The notes under the pieces are model-generated. The model did no database searches. It was not told the origin of the DNA and was given only the letters and a program-made list of their open reading frames with translations. 64,000 bases of DNA from Paraburkholderia sp. NMBU_R16. Its GTDB lineage: Bacteria > Pseudomonadota > Gammaproteobacteria > Burkholderiales > Burkholderiaceae. This document shows positions 19,362 to 27,482 of this stretch, piece by piece; positions within the stretch are counted from its first letter, which is position 1; each line of letters opens with the position of its first letter. A program made the position numbers and the translations under genes. The DNA lies in the NCBI RefSeq assembly GCF_013282575.1, contig NZ_JAAAYE010000019.1, positions 1 through 64,000 of the forward strand, in the 5' to 3' direction.

Positions 19362-19602
19362 GCTAAGGACTCCTAGTGATTGACGGAGGCTGCGCACGCT
19401 TTTACGTGCAGCACGGCGGCATTGCCCGACTTCAGCGTTGCACGGGCGGCCAGACGGTAGGGCCTCACCGCATCGGCAGGCGCTGCGGCGTATCCGTCGG
19501 CCATGCCTTCCTCCTGATCGGTCTCTTTTGTGTTTCGCGCAAACCTGGCTGGCCCTGCGCGATCTGTGAAGAAAGTCTAGTCAGGTCAATTTCGGCTCGG
19601 TA

Positions 19603-19632
19603 GGACCAGAGACAGCCATTCGCTTGGACCAG
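19603..19632 (-). promoter_or_regulatory. Direct repeat GGACCAG-N16-GGACCAG upstream of TauY-like gene
   Basis: Two exact GGACCAG heptamers at 19603-19609 and 19626-19632 have a 23-bp period. On the minus strand the site lies just upstream of a possible promoter (weak -35 TACCGA at 19602-19597, 17 bp, -10 TAGACT at 19579-19574). The distance from -10 to site equals that at 30.3 kb. MocR regulators bind such direct repeats, and the reported R. capsulatus TauR repeats contain CTGGAC. Confidence 0.6.
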
Positions 19633-19656
19633 GATGACAGTCGCCGCTGCGTCCGT

Positions 19657-19691
19657 GGCATCGGCATCGGCATCGGCATCGGCATCGGCAT
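19657..19691. repeat. GGCATC hexanucleotide repeat
   Basis: Five full GGCATC units plus a partial sixth lie in tandem in the region between the flavoprotein and IclR genes. The number of copies could vary by slippage. Nothing coding is supported here. Confidence 0.85.
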
Positions 19692-19785
19692 AAACGAGCA
19701 TAGGCAGACGGCGCTTCCTGGATCACGCTATGAAACTGGTACGAAATGGTTCATTTTCGAGAGTCGCCAGCAGGACGGATGACGC

Positions 19786-20601
19786 ATGGCCGCCAATAAC
19801 GATCGAACGCCCGACGCCGCACCCACCGACGAGGCCCGCGTGCTGCGGGCGCTCGCGGTGCTCGAAACACTCGCTTCCGCCGGGCAGCCGTACACGCTGT
19901 CCCAGCTGTCGGCGCGTCTGCACATTCCGAAAGCCACGCTGTTGCGCATGATCGAGTCGCTCGAGCAACGCGGCTATGTGCTTCACATGCCCGACTCGCG
20001 CGGCTACGATCGCGCCATCGCGCTCGGCCCTCGCGCCGCGCAGTTCGCATTGGCAGCGCTGGCGAACAATACGTTTACGCGCGGCTGCCGGTCGGTGTTA
20101 CGCGCACTCGTGGAAGTGCTCGGCGAAACCTGCAATCTGACGGCGCTCGACAACGACTCTGTGCTCTATATCGAGCGCGTCGAAACGAATGAACCGTTGC
20201 GGCTTGAAATGCGGCCCGGCATGCGTGTGCCGTTGCATTGCACGGCCAGCGGCAAACTGTTTCTATCGCAGATGACGCCGCTCGAACGCAATGCGATGCT
20301 CACGCGCATGACGCTCAAGAAGATGACGTATCGAACCCTCATCGACGCAAACGCGCTCGCAACCGAACTCGATCGGCTCGGCACGCGGGGCGTCGGAATC
20401 GACAACGAGGAATTCGTGCGCGGCATGGTCGCGGTGGCGGTGCCGATCAAGGATCCCGCTGCGGGCCATACGCTTGCCGCGTTGGCCGTGCATGCGCCCA
20501 CGGCACGCGCAACGCTCGACGATCTGCTCAAAGCGGTGCCGCAGATGAAACTTGCCGCGAGCCGCCTCGCGCCGCTTCTGCATTTGAACGAAAGCGCATG
20601 A
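19786..20601 (+). CDS. IclR-family transcriptional regulator
   Basis: A 271-residue IclR regulator. The N-terminal winged helix is at about 15-75 (ALAVLETLASAGQPYTLSQL, then LHIPKATLLRMIESLEQRGYV). The effector domain has the family features GETCNLTALDNDSVLYIERV, PLHCTASGKLFLSQ and GVGIDNEEFVRGMVAVAVPI. It is divergent from the TauY-like gene and convergent with tauB, so it probably controls part of the sulfonate genes. A possible target is the GAAA/TTTC-type palindrome upstream of xsc (24333). IseR of isethionate clusters is also IclR type, so an isethionate role is possible. The ATG follows AGGACGG. Confidence 0.88.
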   Translation: MAANNDRTPDAAPTDEARVLRALAVLETLASAGQPYTLSQLSARLHIPKATLLRMIESLEQRGYVLHMPDSRGYDRAIALGPRAAQFALAALANNTFTRGCRSVLRALVEVLGETCNLTALDNDSVLYIERVETNEPLRLEMRPGMRVPLHCTASGKLFLSQMTPLERNAMLTRMTLKKMTYRTLIDANALATELDRLGTRGVGIDNEEFVRGMVAVAVPIKDPAAGHTLAALAVHAPTARATLDDLLKAVPQMKLAASRLAPLLHLNESA

Positions 20602-20613
20602 CAAATACAGCGA

Positions 20614-20646
20614 GGACGCGCATCGCATCCGGTGCAAAGCGCGTCC
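20614..20646. terminator. Inverted repeat between convergent iclR and tauB genes
   Basis: GGACGCGC and GCGCGTCC, perfect 8-bp arms separated by 17 bases, lie in the 96-bp convergent gap. It could act as a bidirectional terminator, though no U-tract is present. Confidence 0.3.
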
Positions 20647-20697
20647 AGCGTCTACCGCCCGTCCAATGCTCGACCCATCCGTGCACGCCAGGCGCGC

Positions 20698-21435
20698 CTA
20701 ATGCGCGAGAATGTCCATCGCCCGCTTCTTCAATTCGAGGAAGTGCGGATCGAACGCGACCTCGGGCGTACGCGGGCGCGTCAGTTCGATCGGCACATCG
20801 AGCGCCACGCGGCCAGGCCGGGCCGAAAGGACCACGAGGCGCGTACCGAGGAAGACGGCCTCATCGATGTCGTGCGTGATGAACACGATCGTGCATTGCA
20901 ACTGATCCCAGAGCGCGGTCAGGAACGTCTGCATCGCGCTGCGCGTTTGCGCATCCAGCGCGCCGAACGGCTCGTCCATCAATAGCACCTTGGGTCGCAT
21001 GACAAGCGCACGTGCGATCGCGACGCGCTGCTGCATCCCGCCCGAAAGCTCATAGGGCTTGTGCCGCGCGAACGCCTCGAGTCCGATCGTATGCAGAATC
21101 TCCGCCGACGCGCGGTGGCGCTCCGCCTTCGGCACCGAGTGCAGCGAAAGGCCGAACTCGATGTTCTCCTCGACGCTGAGCCACGGAAAGAGCCCCGCCT
21201 GCTGAAAGACGACGACTCGGTCCGCACCGGGTTCGTTCTTCACTTCGCCATCGACGAAGATATTGCCGCTCGAAGGCGACGTCAGCCCCGCCAGCAGATG
21301 CAGCAAGGTGGTCTTGCCGCATCCCGATGCGCCGAGCACGGTGACGAATTCACCGCCTTGGAACTGGAGGTTGATGTTCTCGAGCGCGGAAGTCGCGCCG
21401 AACGTCTTATACAGGGAATCGATGACGATGTTCAA
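20698..21435 (-). CDS. tauB: Taurine/sulfonate ABC transporter ATP-binding protein
   Basis: A 245-residue ABC ATPase of the nitrate/sulfonate/taurine group. Walker A is GASGCGKTT, the Q-loop is FQQAGLFPW, the signature is LSGGMQQR, Walker B is [12 protein letters not shown] and the switch His is in FITHDIDEA. It is the last gene of tauC-tauA-tauB, 32 bp after tauA. It powers import of a sulfonate such as taurine through the TauC permease. Assignment to taurine rests on the gene neighbourhood; SsuB-like alkanesulfonate transport is the alternative. Confidence 0.9.
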   Translation of the reverse strand: MNIVIDSLYKTFGATSALENINLQFQGGEFVTVLGASGCGKTTLLHLLAGLTSPSSGNIFVDGEVKNEPGADRVVVFQQAGLFPWLSVEENIEFGLSLHSVPKAERHRASAEILHTIGLEAFARHKPYELSGGMQQRVAIARALVMRPKVLLMDEPFGALDAQTRSAMQTFLTALWDQLQCTIVFITHDIDEAVFLGTRLVVLSARPGRVALDVPIELTRPRTPEVAFDPHFLELKKRAMDILAH

Positions 21436-21467
21436 GTTCGTCTCCTACGCGACTGGCTCAATCAAGC

Positions 21468-22487
21468 TCAATGGGCAAGCGATTGCGAATACTGCGGCGC
21501 AACGTTCGCCTCGAAACTGCTCGGCACGGATTGGATGCGACCGATCTTATTGAGGACCTTGGCCGTATTGACCAACGTCTCGTACGTCGCCGATTTCGTC
21601 ACGCCCGCCCCCGACCCCATGACCTTCGGTGTCGTCTGGTCCGCACCCGAGAACAACTCGTACCCCGCCAGTTCGCTTTGCGCGACCGGCACCGTTACAC
21701 CCGTTTGGCGCGCCATTTCAGCGATCGCGCGATCGCGATTCGATTGCGTGACCTGATAGCCTTCGTCGAGCGCCGCGACGAAGCCGCGCACGAGCTCGGG
21801 ATGCGCTTTGGCCCACTCGGCGTTGGCGATGCAGACGTTGTAGCTCGACGCGCCGCGCGGCAGATCGCCGTCGGTTTTGATCGCCTTGCCGCCGGCTGTG
21901 CGCAGTGCGCTGAATACAGGATCCCAGACGATCGCGGCATCGATCGCACCCGTGACCCACGACGTGCGCATCTGCGGCGGCGCCATGTTGATCTGCGTCA
22001 CCGACGAGTACGGCACATGCGCCTCGGCCAGGAACGTCGCCAATTCGAACGAAGCCTGCGAGCCGGCGACGATCGCGATCTTTTTGCCCTGCAGGCCCGC
22101 TACATCGTGAATTCCGCTTTCCGGCTTGACCACGATGCCGGCCGCGTTCGTATAGCGCTCCTGGTTGTAGACGATCGTCATCGGCAGGCCTTGCGCGATG
22201 GCCGTGACGAGCGGCGGCACACCGATGCCGCACATGAACGTCAGGCTGTTCGATGCGAGCGCGCTCATGGCCGCCGGGCCGGAGCTGAACATTTTGTATT
22301 GGACGTCGGCATTCATGTGACGTTCGAACATATGCTCGGCCATCGACACCATATACGGGTCTGCGCCGTTGTCCTCATAGCCGATGATCACTTGCGGCTT
22401 GCTCTGGGCGTGGGACACGCCGGCAACCAGCGCGCTCATGACCAGCAGCGCAGCGGCTGCGCCTTGAATCGCGGTTTTGGTTTTCAT
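21468..22487 (-). CDS. tauA: Taurine/sulfonate ABC transporter substrate-binding protein
   Basis: A 339-residue periplasmic binding protein with a signal peptide ending AGVSHAQ. The mature part has the NMT1/TauA-like fold: VIIGYEDNGADPYMVSMAE, the VTAIAQGLPMTIV segment and GAIDAAIVWDPVFSAL. GAGGAGACG precedes the ATG. It lies between the permease and ATPase genes (order C-A-B, unlike E. coli tauABCD) and should deliver taurine or another short sulfonate to TauC. There is no TauD dioxygenase here, in line with use of the sulfonate as a carbon source via Xsc rather than only for sulfur. Confidence 0.9.
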   Translation of the reverse strand: MKTKTAIQGAAAALLVMSALVAGVSHAQSKPQVIIGYEDNGADPYMVSMAEHMFERHMNADVQYKMFSSGPAAMSALASNSLTFMCGIGVPPLVTAIAQGLPMTIVYNQERYTNAAGIVVKPESGIHDVAGLQGKKIAIVAGSQASFELATFLAEAHVPYSSVTQINMAPPQMRTSWVTGAIDAAIVWDPVFSALRTAGGKAIKTDGDLPRGASSYNVCIANAEWAKAHPELVRGFVAALDEGYQVTQSNRDRAIAEMARQTGVTVPVAQSELAGYELFSGADQTTPKVMGSGAGVTKSATYETLVNTAKVLNKIGRIQSVPSSFEANVAPQYSQSLAH

Positions 22488-22511
22488 GTTTCGTCTCCTC
22501 GATGGGTGGGT

Positions 22512-23336
22512 TCAGTCATGCCCGCGCCAGGGCACGATCCAATTCTCGAGTTGGCGTATCGCCAGCTCCATGGCATAGCCGATCACCCCGATGATGACGA
22601 TGCCCACAATCACGACGCCGACCTGCAACGCCTGCCCGGCGAACTGAACGAGCCAGCCAAGCCCGCTGCTTGCGGCGATCAGTTCGGCCGCGACCAGACA
22701 CGTCCAGGCCACGCCGATCCCGACGCGCATCGCCGTAAAAATCTCGGGCATCGCGGAAGGCAGAACGATCCGTCGGAAGATTTGCGCGTTGGTTGCACCG
22801 AGCGTGCGGGCAACCGAAATCCGCAGGGCCGGCGTGCTCTTGACCCCCGACATCGTGCCGATGATGATGACCGGGATCGTACCGACCAGAATCAGGATCG
22901 CCTTCGGCAACTCCCCGATGCCGAACCAGACGACGAGCAACGGAATATAGGCGAGCGGCGGCACTGGCCGCACGAACTGGAGCAGCGGGTCGATGATGTC
23001 GAAGATGAACTTGTTGCGCGACATCAGCAGCCCGACCGGCACGCCGATCGCGACCGCGCCGACAAAGCCGATGACGATCCGGAAGCAACTGATCAGAATG
23101 TCGCTGATCAGCGACTGTCCGCCATAGCCGTTACGCACGATGTCGACGAACGACTGCCAGACGGCAATGGGCGAAGGCAGCGCGAACGAAGGAAAGATGC
23201 CCGCCATCGAAACCGCCTGCCACAACAGAACGGCTATCGCCAAAACAGCGGCGGTCAATCCGTATGATCTTGCGGTCGAATTCATCAGGCACAGTTTGAG
23301 CCATGATTCGCCGGGGGGCCGGGCAGGTCGCTTCAT
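22512..23336 (-). CDS. tauC: Taurine/sulfonate ABC transporter permease
   Basis: An ABC permease of about 274 residues with six membrane helices. The EAA-loop region is VARTLGATNAQIFRRIVLPSAMPEIFTAMRVGIGVAW, the expected ATPase contact. The start is uncertain: 23336 (MKRPARPPGES) is used, as it gives a normal cytoplasmic tail, but 23285 and longer starts up to 23453 are open and none has a strong Shine-Dalgarno. Upstream are tandem 13-bp repeats, GCTGAT repeats and a GGACCAG-type direct repeat, so the operon promoter region is complex. It is first in tauC-tauA-tauB. Confidence 0.88.
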   Translation of the reverse strand: MKRPARPPGESWLKLCLMNSTARSYGLTAAVLAIAVLLWQAVSMAGIFPSFALPSPIAVWQSFVDIVRNGYGGQSLISDILISCFRIVIGFVGAVAIGVPVGLLMSRNKFIFDIIDPLLQFVRPVPPLAYIPLLVVWFGIGELPKAILILVGTIPVIIIGTMSGVKSTPALRISVARTLGATNAQIFRRIVLPSAMPEIFTAMRVGIGVAWTCLVAAELIAASSGLGWLVQFAGQALQVGVVIVGIVIIGVIGYAMELAIRQLENWIVPWRGHD

Positions 23337-23398
23337 CGTCTTGCCGTGCTCAGTTAGTGCTCTCGCTCTCACTGCTGTCTCCTGAAGTTGCAGATCCT

Positions 23399-23450
23399 GA
23401 CTTCTCGTCGCCGCTTCTCGCGACCGCTTCTCACCACCGCTTCTCGTCAC
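23399..23450. repeat. Four tandem 13-bp repeats upstream of tauC
   Basis: Units at 23399, 23412, 23425 and 23438 follow the consensus CGCTTCTCNNNAC (the first is the least exact). They lie just upstream of tauC and could be a regulator-binding array or simple slippage product. Confidence 0.7.
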
Positions 23451-23489
23451 CATTGAGCAGCCGTAATGAGCTCGCCGACTGTCAAAAGT

Positions 23490-23555
23490 GCTGATTGGCG
23501 CGCTGATAAGAGCGCCGATATGGCTGTAGATAAAAGCATGGTTAAAAGCGCTGAT
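23490..23555. promoter_or_regulatory. GCTGAT repeat array between tauC and the xsc operon
   Basis: GCTGAT occurs at 23490, 23502 and 23550, that is at 12-bp and 48-bp steps, in contexts resembling AAAAGYGCTGATWR. A related GCTGTAGAT lies at 23523. The region is AT-richer than its surroundings. It may be a binding array for one of the island regulators. The 539-bp gap from 23337 to 23875 contains no gene that I can support. Confidence 0.4.
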
Positions 23556-23665
23556 AAAAGTATAGTCAGCGCCAACACCTGCGACGGGTCTTGTCTTGAG
23601 CCATGGTTGGCAATGGCCGATTCGCCCGTTTAGTCAAGCATTGTCAATCATTAAAAGACCGGGTA

Positions 23666-23695
23666 GAGCCAGGCGAACAGATCCGATGGGTCCAG
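23666..23695 (-). promoter_or_regulatory. Degenerate GGACCAG-type direct repeat upstream of tauC
   Basis: GAGCCAG (23666-23672) and GGTCCAG (23689-23695) have the same 23-bp period and orientation as the sites at 19.6 and 30.3 kb, with one mismatch in each half. A CGGGTA sequence precedes it, as TCGGTA precedes the 19.6-kb site. It lies about 330 bp upstream of tauC and 181 bp upstream of the NTF2-like gene. Confidence 0.45.
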
Positions 23696-23875
23696 TGCGC
23701 CCGACGCTGCCGCCGTGCGTCCGCCCGTCTGCCTCGCGCGTCAGGCTGGACCAGTCGAAAGCGCAAGACTGGCGCTACCGGCCTATGCGAACCCCCATTA
23801 ACGTATTCCCTATCCAATGGGCCCGCCGTGCATGGAGGCGGTCTGCGGCTCGCCACCATCCTTCAGGAGACACCG

Positions 23876-24283
23876 ATGACTGAAACTTCGCTCGTCCCGT
23901 GCGCCGTCACGGCCGATACGCTCGCCGCGTTTTCCGACGCGTTCAACCGCCACGACGCCGACGCGCTGATGGGCTTCATGACCGAGGACTGCGTATTCGA
24001 CGCCGCCGCGGGGCCCGATGTCCATGGCACCCGCTTCGTCGGCCGGGATGCCGTACGGATGGCGTTCGAAGCCGTCTTCGCCGCCTTTCCCGACGCGCAC
24101 TGGGGGAGCGGGCGCCACTATGTCGTCGGCGATCGCGGCGTCTCCGAATGGGTGTTTTCGGGCACACACACGGACGGCTGGCGCATCGAGGCCGAGGGTT
24201 GCGACCTGTTCGAGTTTCGCGACGGACTGATCGCCGTCAAGCGAGCGTTCCGCAAAGAGCGGCCGAAGCAGAGCACGCGATAA
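23876..24283 (+). CDS. NTF2-like (SnoaL-type) protein ahead of xsc
   Basis: A 135-residue protein with an NTF2/SnoaL-like fold: helix DTLAAFSDAFNRHDADALMGFMTEDCVFD, then GTRFVGRDAVRMAFEAVFAAFPDAH and a strand-rich half ending in EFRDGLIAVKRAFRK. Such proteins are small cone-shaped enzymes or ligand binders. CAGGAGA precedes the ATG at 23876. The gene lies 172 bp ahead of xsc on the same strand, so it may be co-regulated; a role in handling sulfoacetaldehyde or another intermediate is a guess only. Confidence 0.8.
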   Translation: MTETSLVPCAVTADTLAAFSDAFNRHDADALMGFMTEDCVFDAAAGPDVHGTRFVGRDAVRMAFEAVFAAFPDAHWGSGRHYVVGDRGVSEWVFSGTHTDGWRIEAEGCDLFEFRDGLIAVKRAFRKERPKQSTR

Positions 24284-24332
24284 GCCACGAATGCGCGCTC
24301 GCGCACTGATGGCACCGCGCGGGCCCTTCTTT

Positions 24333-24349
24333 TGAAACGAATCATTTCA
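24333..24349. promoter_or_regulatory. Palindrome upstream of xsc (candidate IclR-type operator)
   Basis: TGAAACGAATCATTTCA is a 17-bp palindrome with one mismatched pair around the centre. The TGAAA...TTTCA arms resemble operators of IclR-family proteins such as KdgR and IclR. It lies just upstream of the predicted xsc promoter. Confidence 0.5.
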
Positions 24350-24385
24350 TTTCATTCCAATTTCGTCATCGCTCACCGGAATGGC

Positions 24386-24413
24386 TTGACCCGATACAGG
24401 CCTTGCATAGGAT
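24386..24413 (+). promoter_or_regulatory. Predicted xsc promoter
   Basis: TTGACC (24386-24391), a 16-bp spacer and TAGGAT (24408-24413) fit a sigma-70 promoter 43 bp ahead of the xsc ATG. Confidence 0.5.
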
Positions 24414-24455
24414 CGGAAATCATGCCTTTCGCCAAACGATGACCGGAGACACCCA

Positions 24456-26273
24456 ATGAGCGAACCCACCCGCCCCCAATCCACGACTGCCAACGGCCCG
24501 CAGGATATGACGCCTTCCGAGGCGTTCGTCGAAACGCTTGCTGCCAACGGCGTGACCGACATATTCGGCATCATGGGCTCTGCGTTCATGGACGCGATGG
24601 ACATCTTCGCGCCGGCCGGCATTCGCCTGATCCCTGTGGTCCACGAACAGGGCGCGGGCCATATGGCCGATGGCTACGCCCGCGTATCGGGCCGTCACGG
24701 CGTCGTGATCGGTCAGAACGGCCCCGGCATCAGCAACTGTGTGACCGCGATTGCCGCCGCCTATTGGGCGCACACCCCCGTCGTGATCGTCACGCCTGAA
24801 GCGGGGACGATGGGCATCGGGCTTGGCGGCTTCCAGGAAGCGAACCAACTGCCGATGTTCCAGGAGTTCACGAAGTATCAGGGGCACGTCACGCATCCGG
24901 CACGCATGGCCGAATTCACGGCACGCTGCTTCGATCGCGCGCAAGCCGAAATGGGACCGACGCAACTGAACATCCCGCGCGACTACTTCTACGGCAAGGT
25001 CAAAGTCGAGATTCCGCAACCGCGCAAACTCGACCGCGGCCCCGGCGGCGATCAAAGCCTCAATGAAGCGGCCGACCTCATCGCACAAGCGAAGTTTCCC
25101 GTGATCATCTCGGGCGGCGGCGTGGTCATGGCCGATGCCGTCGAAGAATGCAAGGCGCTCGCCGAACGTCTCGGTGCGCCTGTCGTCAACAGCTACCTGC
25201 ACAACGACTCGTTCCCGGCGAACCATCCGCTGTGGTGCGGCCCGCTCGGCTATCAAGGCTCAAAGGCCGCGATGAAACTGCTCTCGCGTGCCGATGTCGT
25301 GATTGCGCTCGGTTCGCGCCTCGGTCCGTTCGGCACGCTGCCGCAGCACGGCATGGATTATTGGCCGAAGGAAGCGAAGATCATCCAGATCGACGCCGAT
25401 CACAAAATGCTCGGCCTCGTGAAGAAGATTTCGGTTGGCATCTGCGGCGACGCAAAAGCGTCGGCCATTGCGCTGACGCAACGATTGGCCGATCGCAAGC
25501 TCGCGTGCGACGCCACGCGCAGCGAGCGGGCCGACCACATCGCCATCGAAAAAGCCGCGTGGGAAAAGGAACTGGACGCCTGGACGCACGAACTCGATCC
25601 GTACAGCCTCGACATGATCGAGGAACAAAAGCACGAGCGCACGTTCAACGGTGGCCAGTACCTGCATCCGCGCCAAGTGCTGCGCGAACTTGAAAAAGCG
25701 ATGCCCGAGGACGTGATGGTGTCCACCGACATCGGCAACATCAATTCGGTTGCGAACAGCTATCTGCGCTTTAACAAGCCGCGCAGCTTCTTCGCGGCGA
25801 TGAGTTGGGGCAATTGCGGCTACGCGTTCCCGACCATCATCGGTGCGAAGGTCGCGGCCCCGCATCGCCCGGCGGTTTCATACGCCGGCGACGGCGCCTG
25901 GGGCATGAGCCTCATGGAAACGATGACCTGTGTGCGGCACGGCATTCCAGTGACGGCCGTCGTCTTCCATAACCGGCAGTGGGGTGCGGAGAAAAAGAAC
26001 CAGGTCGACTTCTACAACCGCCGCTTCGTGGCAGGCGAGCTCGACAACCAGAGCTTCGCGGCGATCGCGCGTGCGATGGGCGCCGAAGGCATCGTCGTCG
26101 ATCAGCTCGAAGATGTCGGCCCCGCGCTCAAGCGTGCCATCGACATGCAGATGAACGAAGGCAAAACGACGATCATCGAAATCATGTGCACGCGCGAGCT
26201 GGGCGATCCGTTCCGTCGCGATGCGTTGGCCAAGCCTGTGCGGTTGCTCGACAAGTACAAGGATTACGTCTGA
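24456..26273 (+). CDS. xsc: Sulfoacetaldehyde acetyltransferase Xsc
   Basis: A 605-residue thiamine-diphosphate enzyme (EC 2.3.3.15) that converts sulfoacetaldehyde and phosphate to acetyl phosphate and sulfite. The PYR domain has Glu64 in VVHEQGAGHMADGYAR, the residue that activates the cofactor. The PP domain has GDGAWG at 478-483 followed by VVFHNRQWGAEKKNQ, the Mg/ThDP site typical of Xsc. Length and C-terminal sequence (LDKYKDYV) match the family closely. It is the meeting point of the taurine, isethionate and sulfoacetate routes encoded around it. Followed by pta, 152 bp downstream, on the same strand. Confidence 0.96.
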   Translation: MSEPTRPQSTTANGPQDMTPSEAFVETLAANGVTDIFGIMGSAFMDAMDIFAPAGIRLIPVVHEQGAGHMADGYARVSGRHGVVIGQNGPGISNCVTAIAAAYWAHTPVVIVTPEAGTMGIGLGGFQEANQLPMFQEFTKYQGHVTHPARMAEFTARCFDRAQAEMGPTQLNIPRDYFYGKVKVEIPQPRKLDRGPGGDQSLNEAADLIAQAKFPVIISGGGVVMADAVEECKALAERLGAPVVNSYLHNDSFPANHPLWCGPLGYQGSKAAMKLLSRADVVIALGSRLGPFGTLPQHGMDYWPKEAKIIQIDADHKMLGLVKKISVGICGDAKASAIALTQRLADRKLACDATRSERADHIAIEKAAWEKELDAWTHELDPYSLDMIEEQKHERTFNGGQYLHPRQVLRELEKAMPEDVMVSTDIGNINSVANSYLRFNKPRSFFAAMSWGNCGYAFPTIIGAKVAAPHRPAVSYAGDGAWGMSLMETMTCVRHGIPVTAVVFHNRQWGAEKKNQVDFYNRRFVAGELDNQSFAAIARAMGAEGIVVDQLEDVGPALKRAIDMQMNEGKTTIIEIMCTRELGDPFRRDALAKPVRLLDKYKDYV

Positions 26274-26425
26274 TCGTCATGGCGCTGCGCGCCCGCCTCG
26301 CGGGCGCCGCGCCTCGCACCCTGCAGCTTGCGGCCGGACCGGCGAATCGACGCGCCCGCTCGGCCGCTTTCTTCATTTGAACCGACATGCCTTCCTTCTT
26401 ACGCCTTCTTTCGAGTTGATCAACC

Positions 26426-27466
26426 ATGAAAGCCCTCAACCGCATCATCGAAGCCGCGCGCATGTCACCGATGCGCATCGTGCTCTGCGAAGCCGAAGAT
26501 CCGCGCGTGCTGGCGGCCGCCGTGCGCGCGAGCCGCGAGGGTATCGCACGCATCATGCTCGTCGGCGCGCCCGATGCGATCCGTGCCGTGGCCGAACGCG
26601 AGTCGCTGTCGCTCGATGACATCGCGCTCGTCGATCCGGCCACATCGGAGTGGCGCGCGCGCTTCGTGAGCGAGCTCGTTGCACTGCGCTCTGCCAAAGG
26701 CATGACGGAAGCGCTCGCACAGACCGAAGTGCTCAAACCGCTCGTGTTCGCCGCATTGATGGTGCGCTGCGGCTATGCGGACGGATCGGTCGCAGGCGCC
26801 GTCCATACGACCGCCGACGTCGTTCGCACAGCGATCCAATTGATCGGCGTCGAGCCTTCGTTCAAGCTCGTCTCGAGCTTCTTTCTGATGATGTTGTGCG
26901 AGCCGTTTCACCGTTATAAAGGCGGACTGATTTTTTCCGACTGCGCGCTCGTCGTCGATCCCGACGCCGGGCAACTGGCCGAGATCGCCCTGGCCGCCGC
27001 CGACAGCGCACGCAGCCTGTTGATGGAGGACCCGCGCGTGGCAATGCTGTCTTTTTCGACGAGCGGCAGTGCGCATCATGCGCATGTCGACAAGGTCGTC
27101 GAAGCGACACAGCGCGTGAAAGCATTGCGCCCCGGTCTCGCCATCGACGGTGACGTGCAGTTGGACGCGGCGATCGTCGCCGAAATCGCCGAACGCAAGG
27201 TTGAACATTCACAGGTCGGCGGGCACGCGAACGTACTCGTTTTCCCGAACCTCGACGCCGGCAATATCGGCTACAAGCTCGCGGAACGGATCGGCGGGGC
27301 GAAGGCGATCGGCCCCCTGCTGCAAGGCCTGCACTTCCCCGCCAACGATCTGTCGCGCGGCTGCAGCAGCGAAGACGTTTTCTATGTGATCGCGGTGACC
27401 GCCGTGCAGGCACAAGCCGCGCATGAGCGGGACGCCCATCATTCGACCAAGCCTCACGCGGCATGA
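26426..27466 (+). CDS. pta: Phosphate acetyltransferase Pta (sulfonate type)
   Basis: A 346-residue phosphotransacetylase (PF01515) converting acetyl phosphate made by Xsc to acetyl-CoA. The motifs SVAGAVHTTADVVRTAIQLIG and KVEHSQVGGHANVLVFPNLDAGNIGYKLAERIGGAKAIGPLLQG are characteristic; the short single-domain form is the one usually linked to xsc. The Shine-Dalgarno is weak. It is convergent with the cobT-like gene, with only 16 bp between the stop codons. Confidence 0.94.
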   Translation: MKALNRIIEAARMSPMRIVLCEAEDPRVLAAAVRASREGIARIMLVGAPDAIRAVAERESLSLDDIALVDPATSEWRARFVSELVALRSAKGMTEALAQTEVLKPLVFAALMVRCGYADGSVAGAVHTTADVVRTAIQLIGVEPSFKLVSSFFLMMLCEPFHRYKGGLIFSDCALVVDPDAGQLAEIALAAADSARSLLMEDPRVAMLSFSTSGSAHHAHVDKVVEATQRVKALRPGLAIDGDVQLDAAIVAEIAERKVEHSQVGGHANVLVFPNLDAGNIGYKLAERIGGAKAIGPLLQGLHFPANDLSRGCSSEDVFYVIAVTAVQAQAAHERDAHHSTKPHAA

Positions 27467-27482
27467 AGCCTAGGGTGCAACG

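Noticed and set aside
21471-23267. A 598-codon plus-strand frame opposite tauA and tauC
   Set aside because: Composition is typical of antisense shadows (Arg, Asp and His rich) and the opposite strand carries clear ABC genes.
23399-23450. Tandem 13-bp repeats as a CRISPR-like array
   Set aside because: No spacers and units are too short; it is a simple tandem repeat.
23748-23754. A single GGACCAG heptamer
   Set aside because: It has no partner at 23 bp, and single heptamers are expected by chance in 64 kb.
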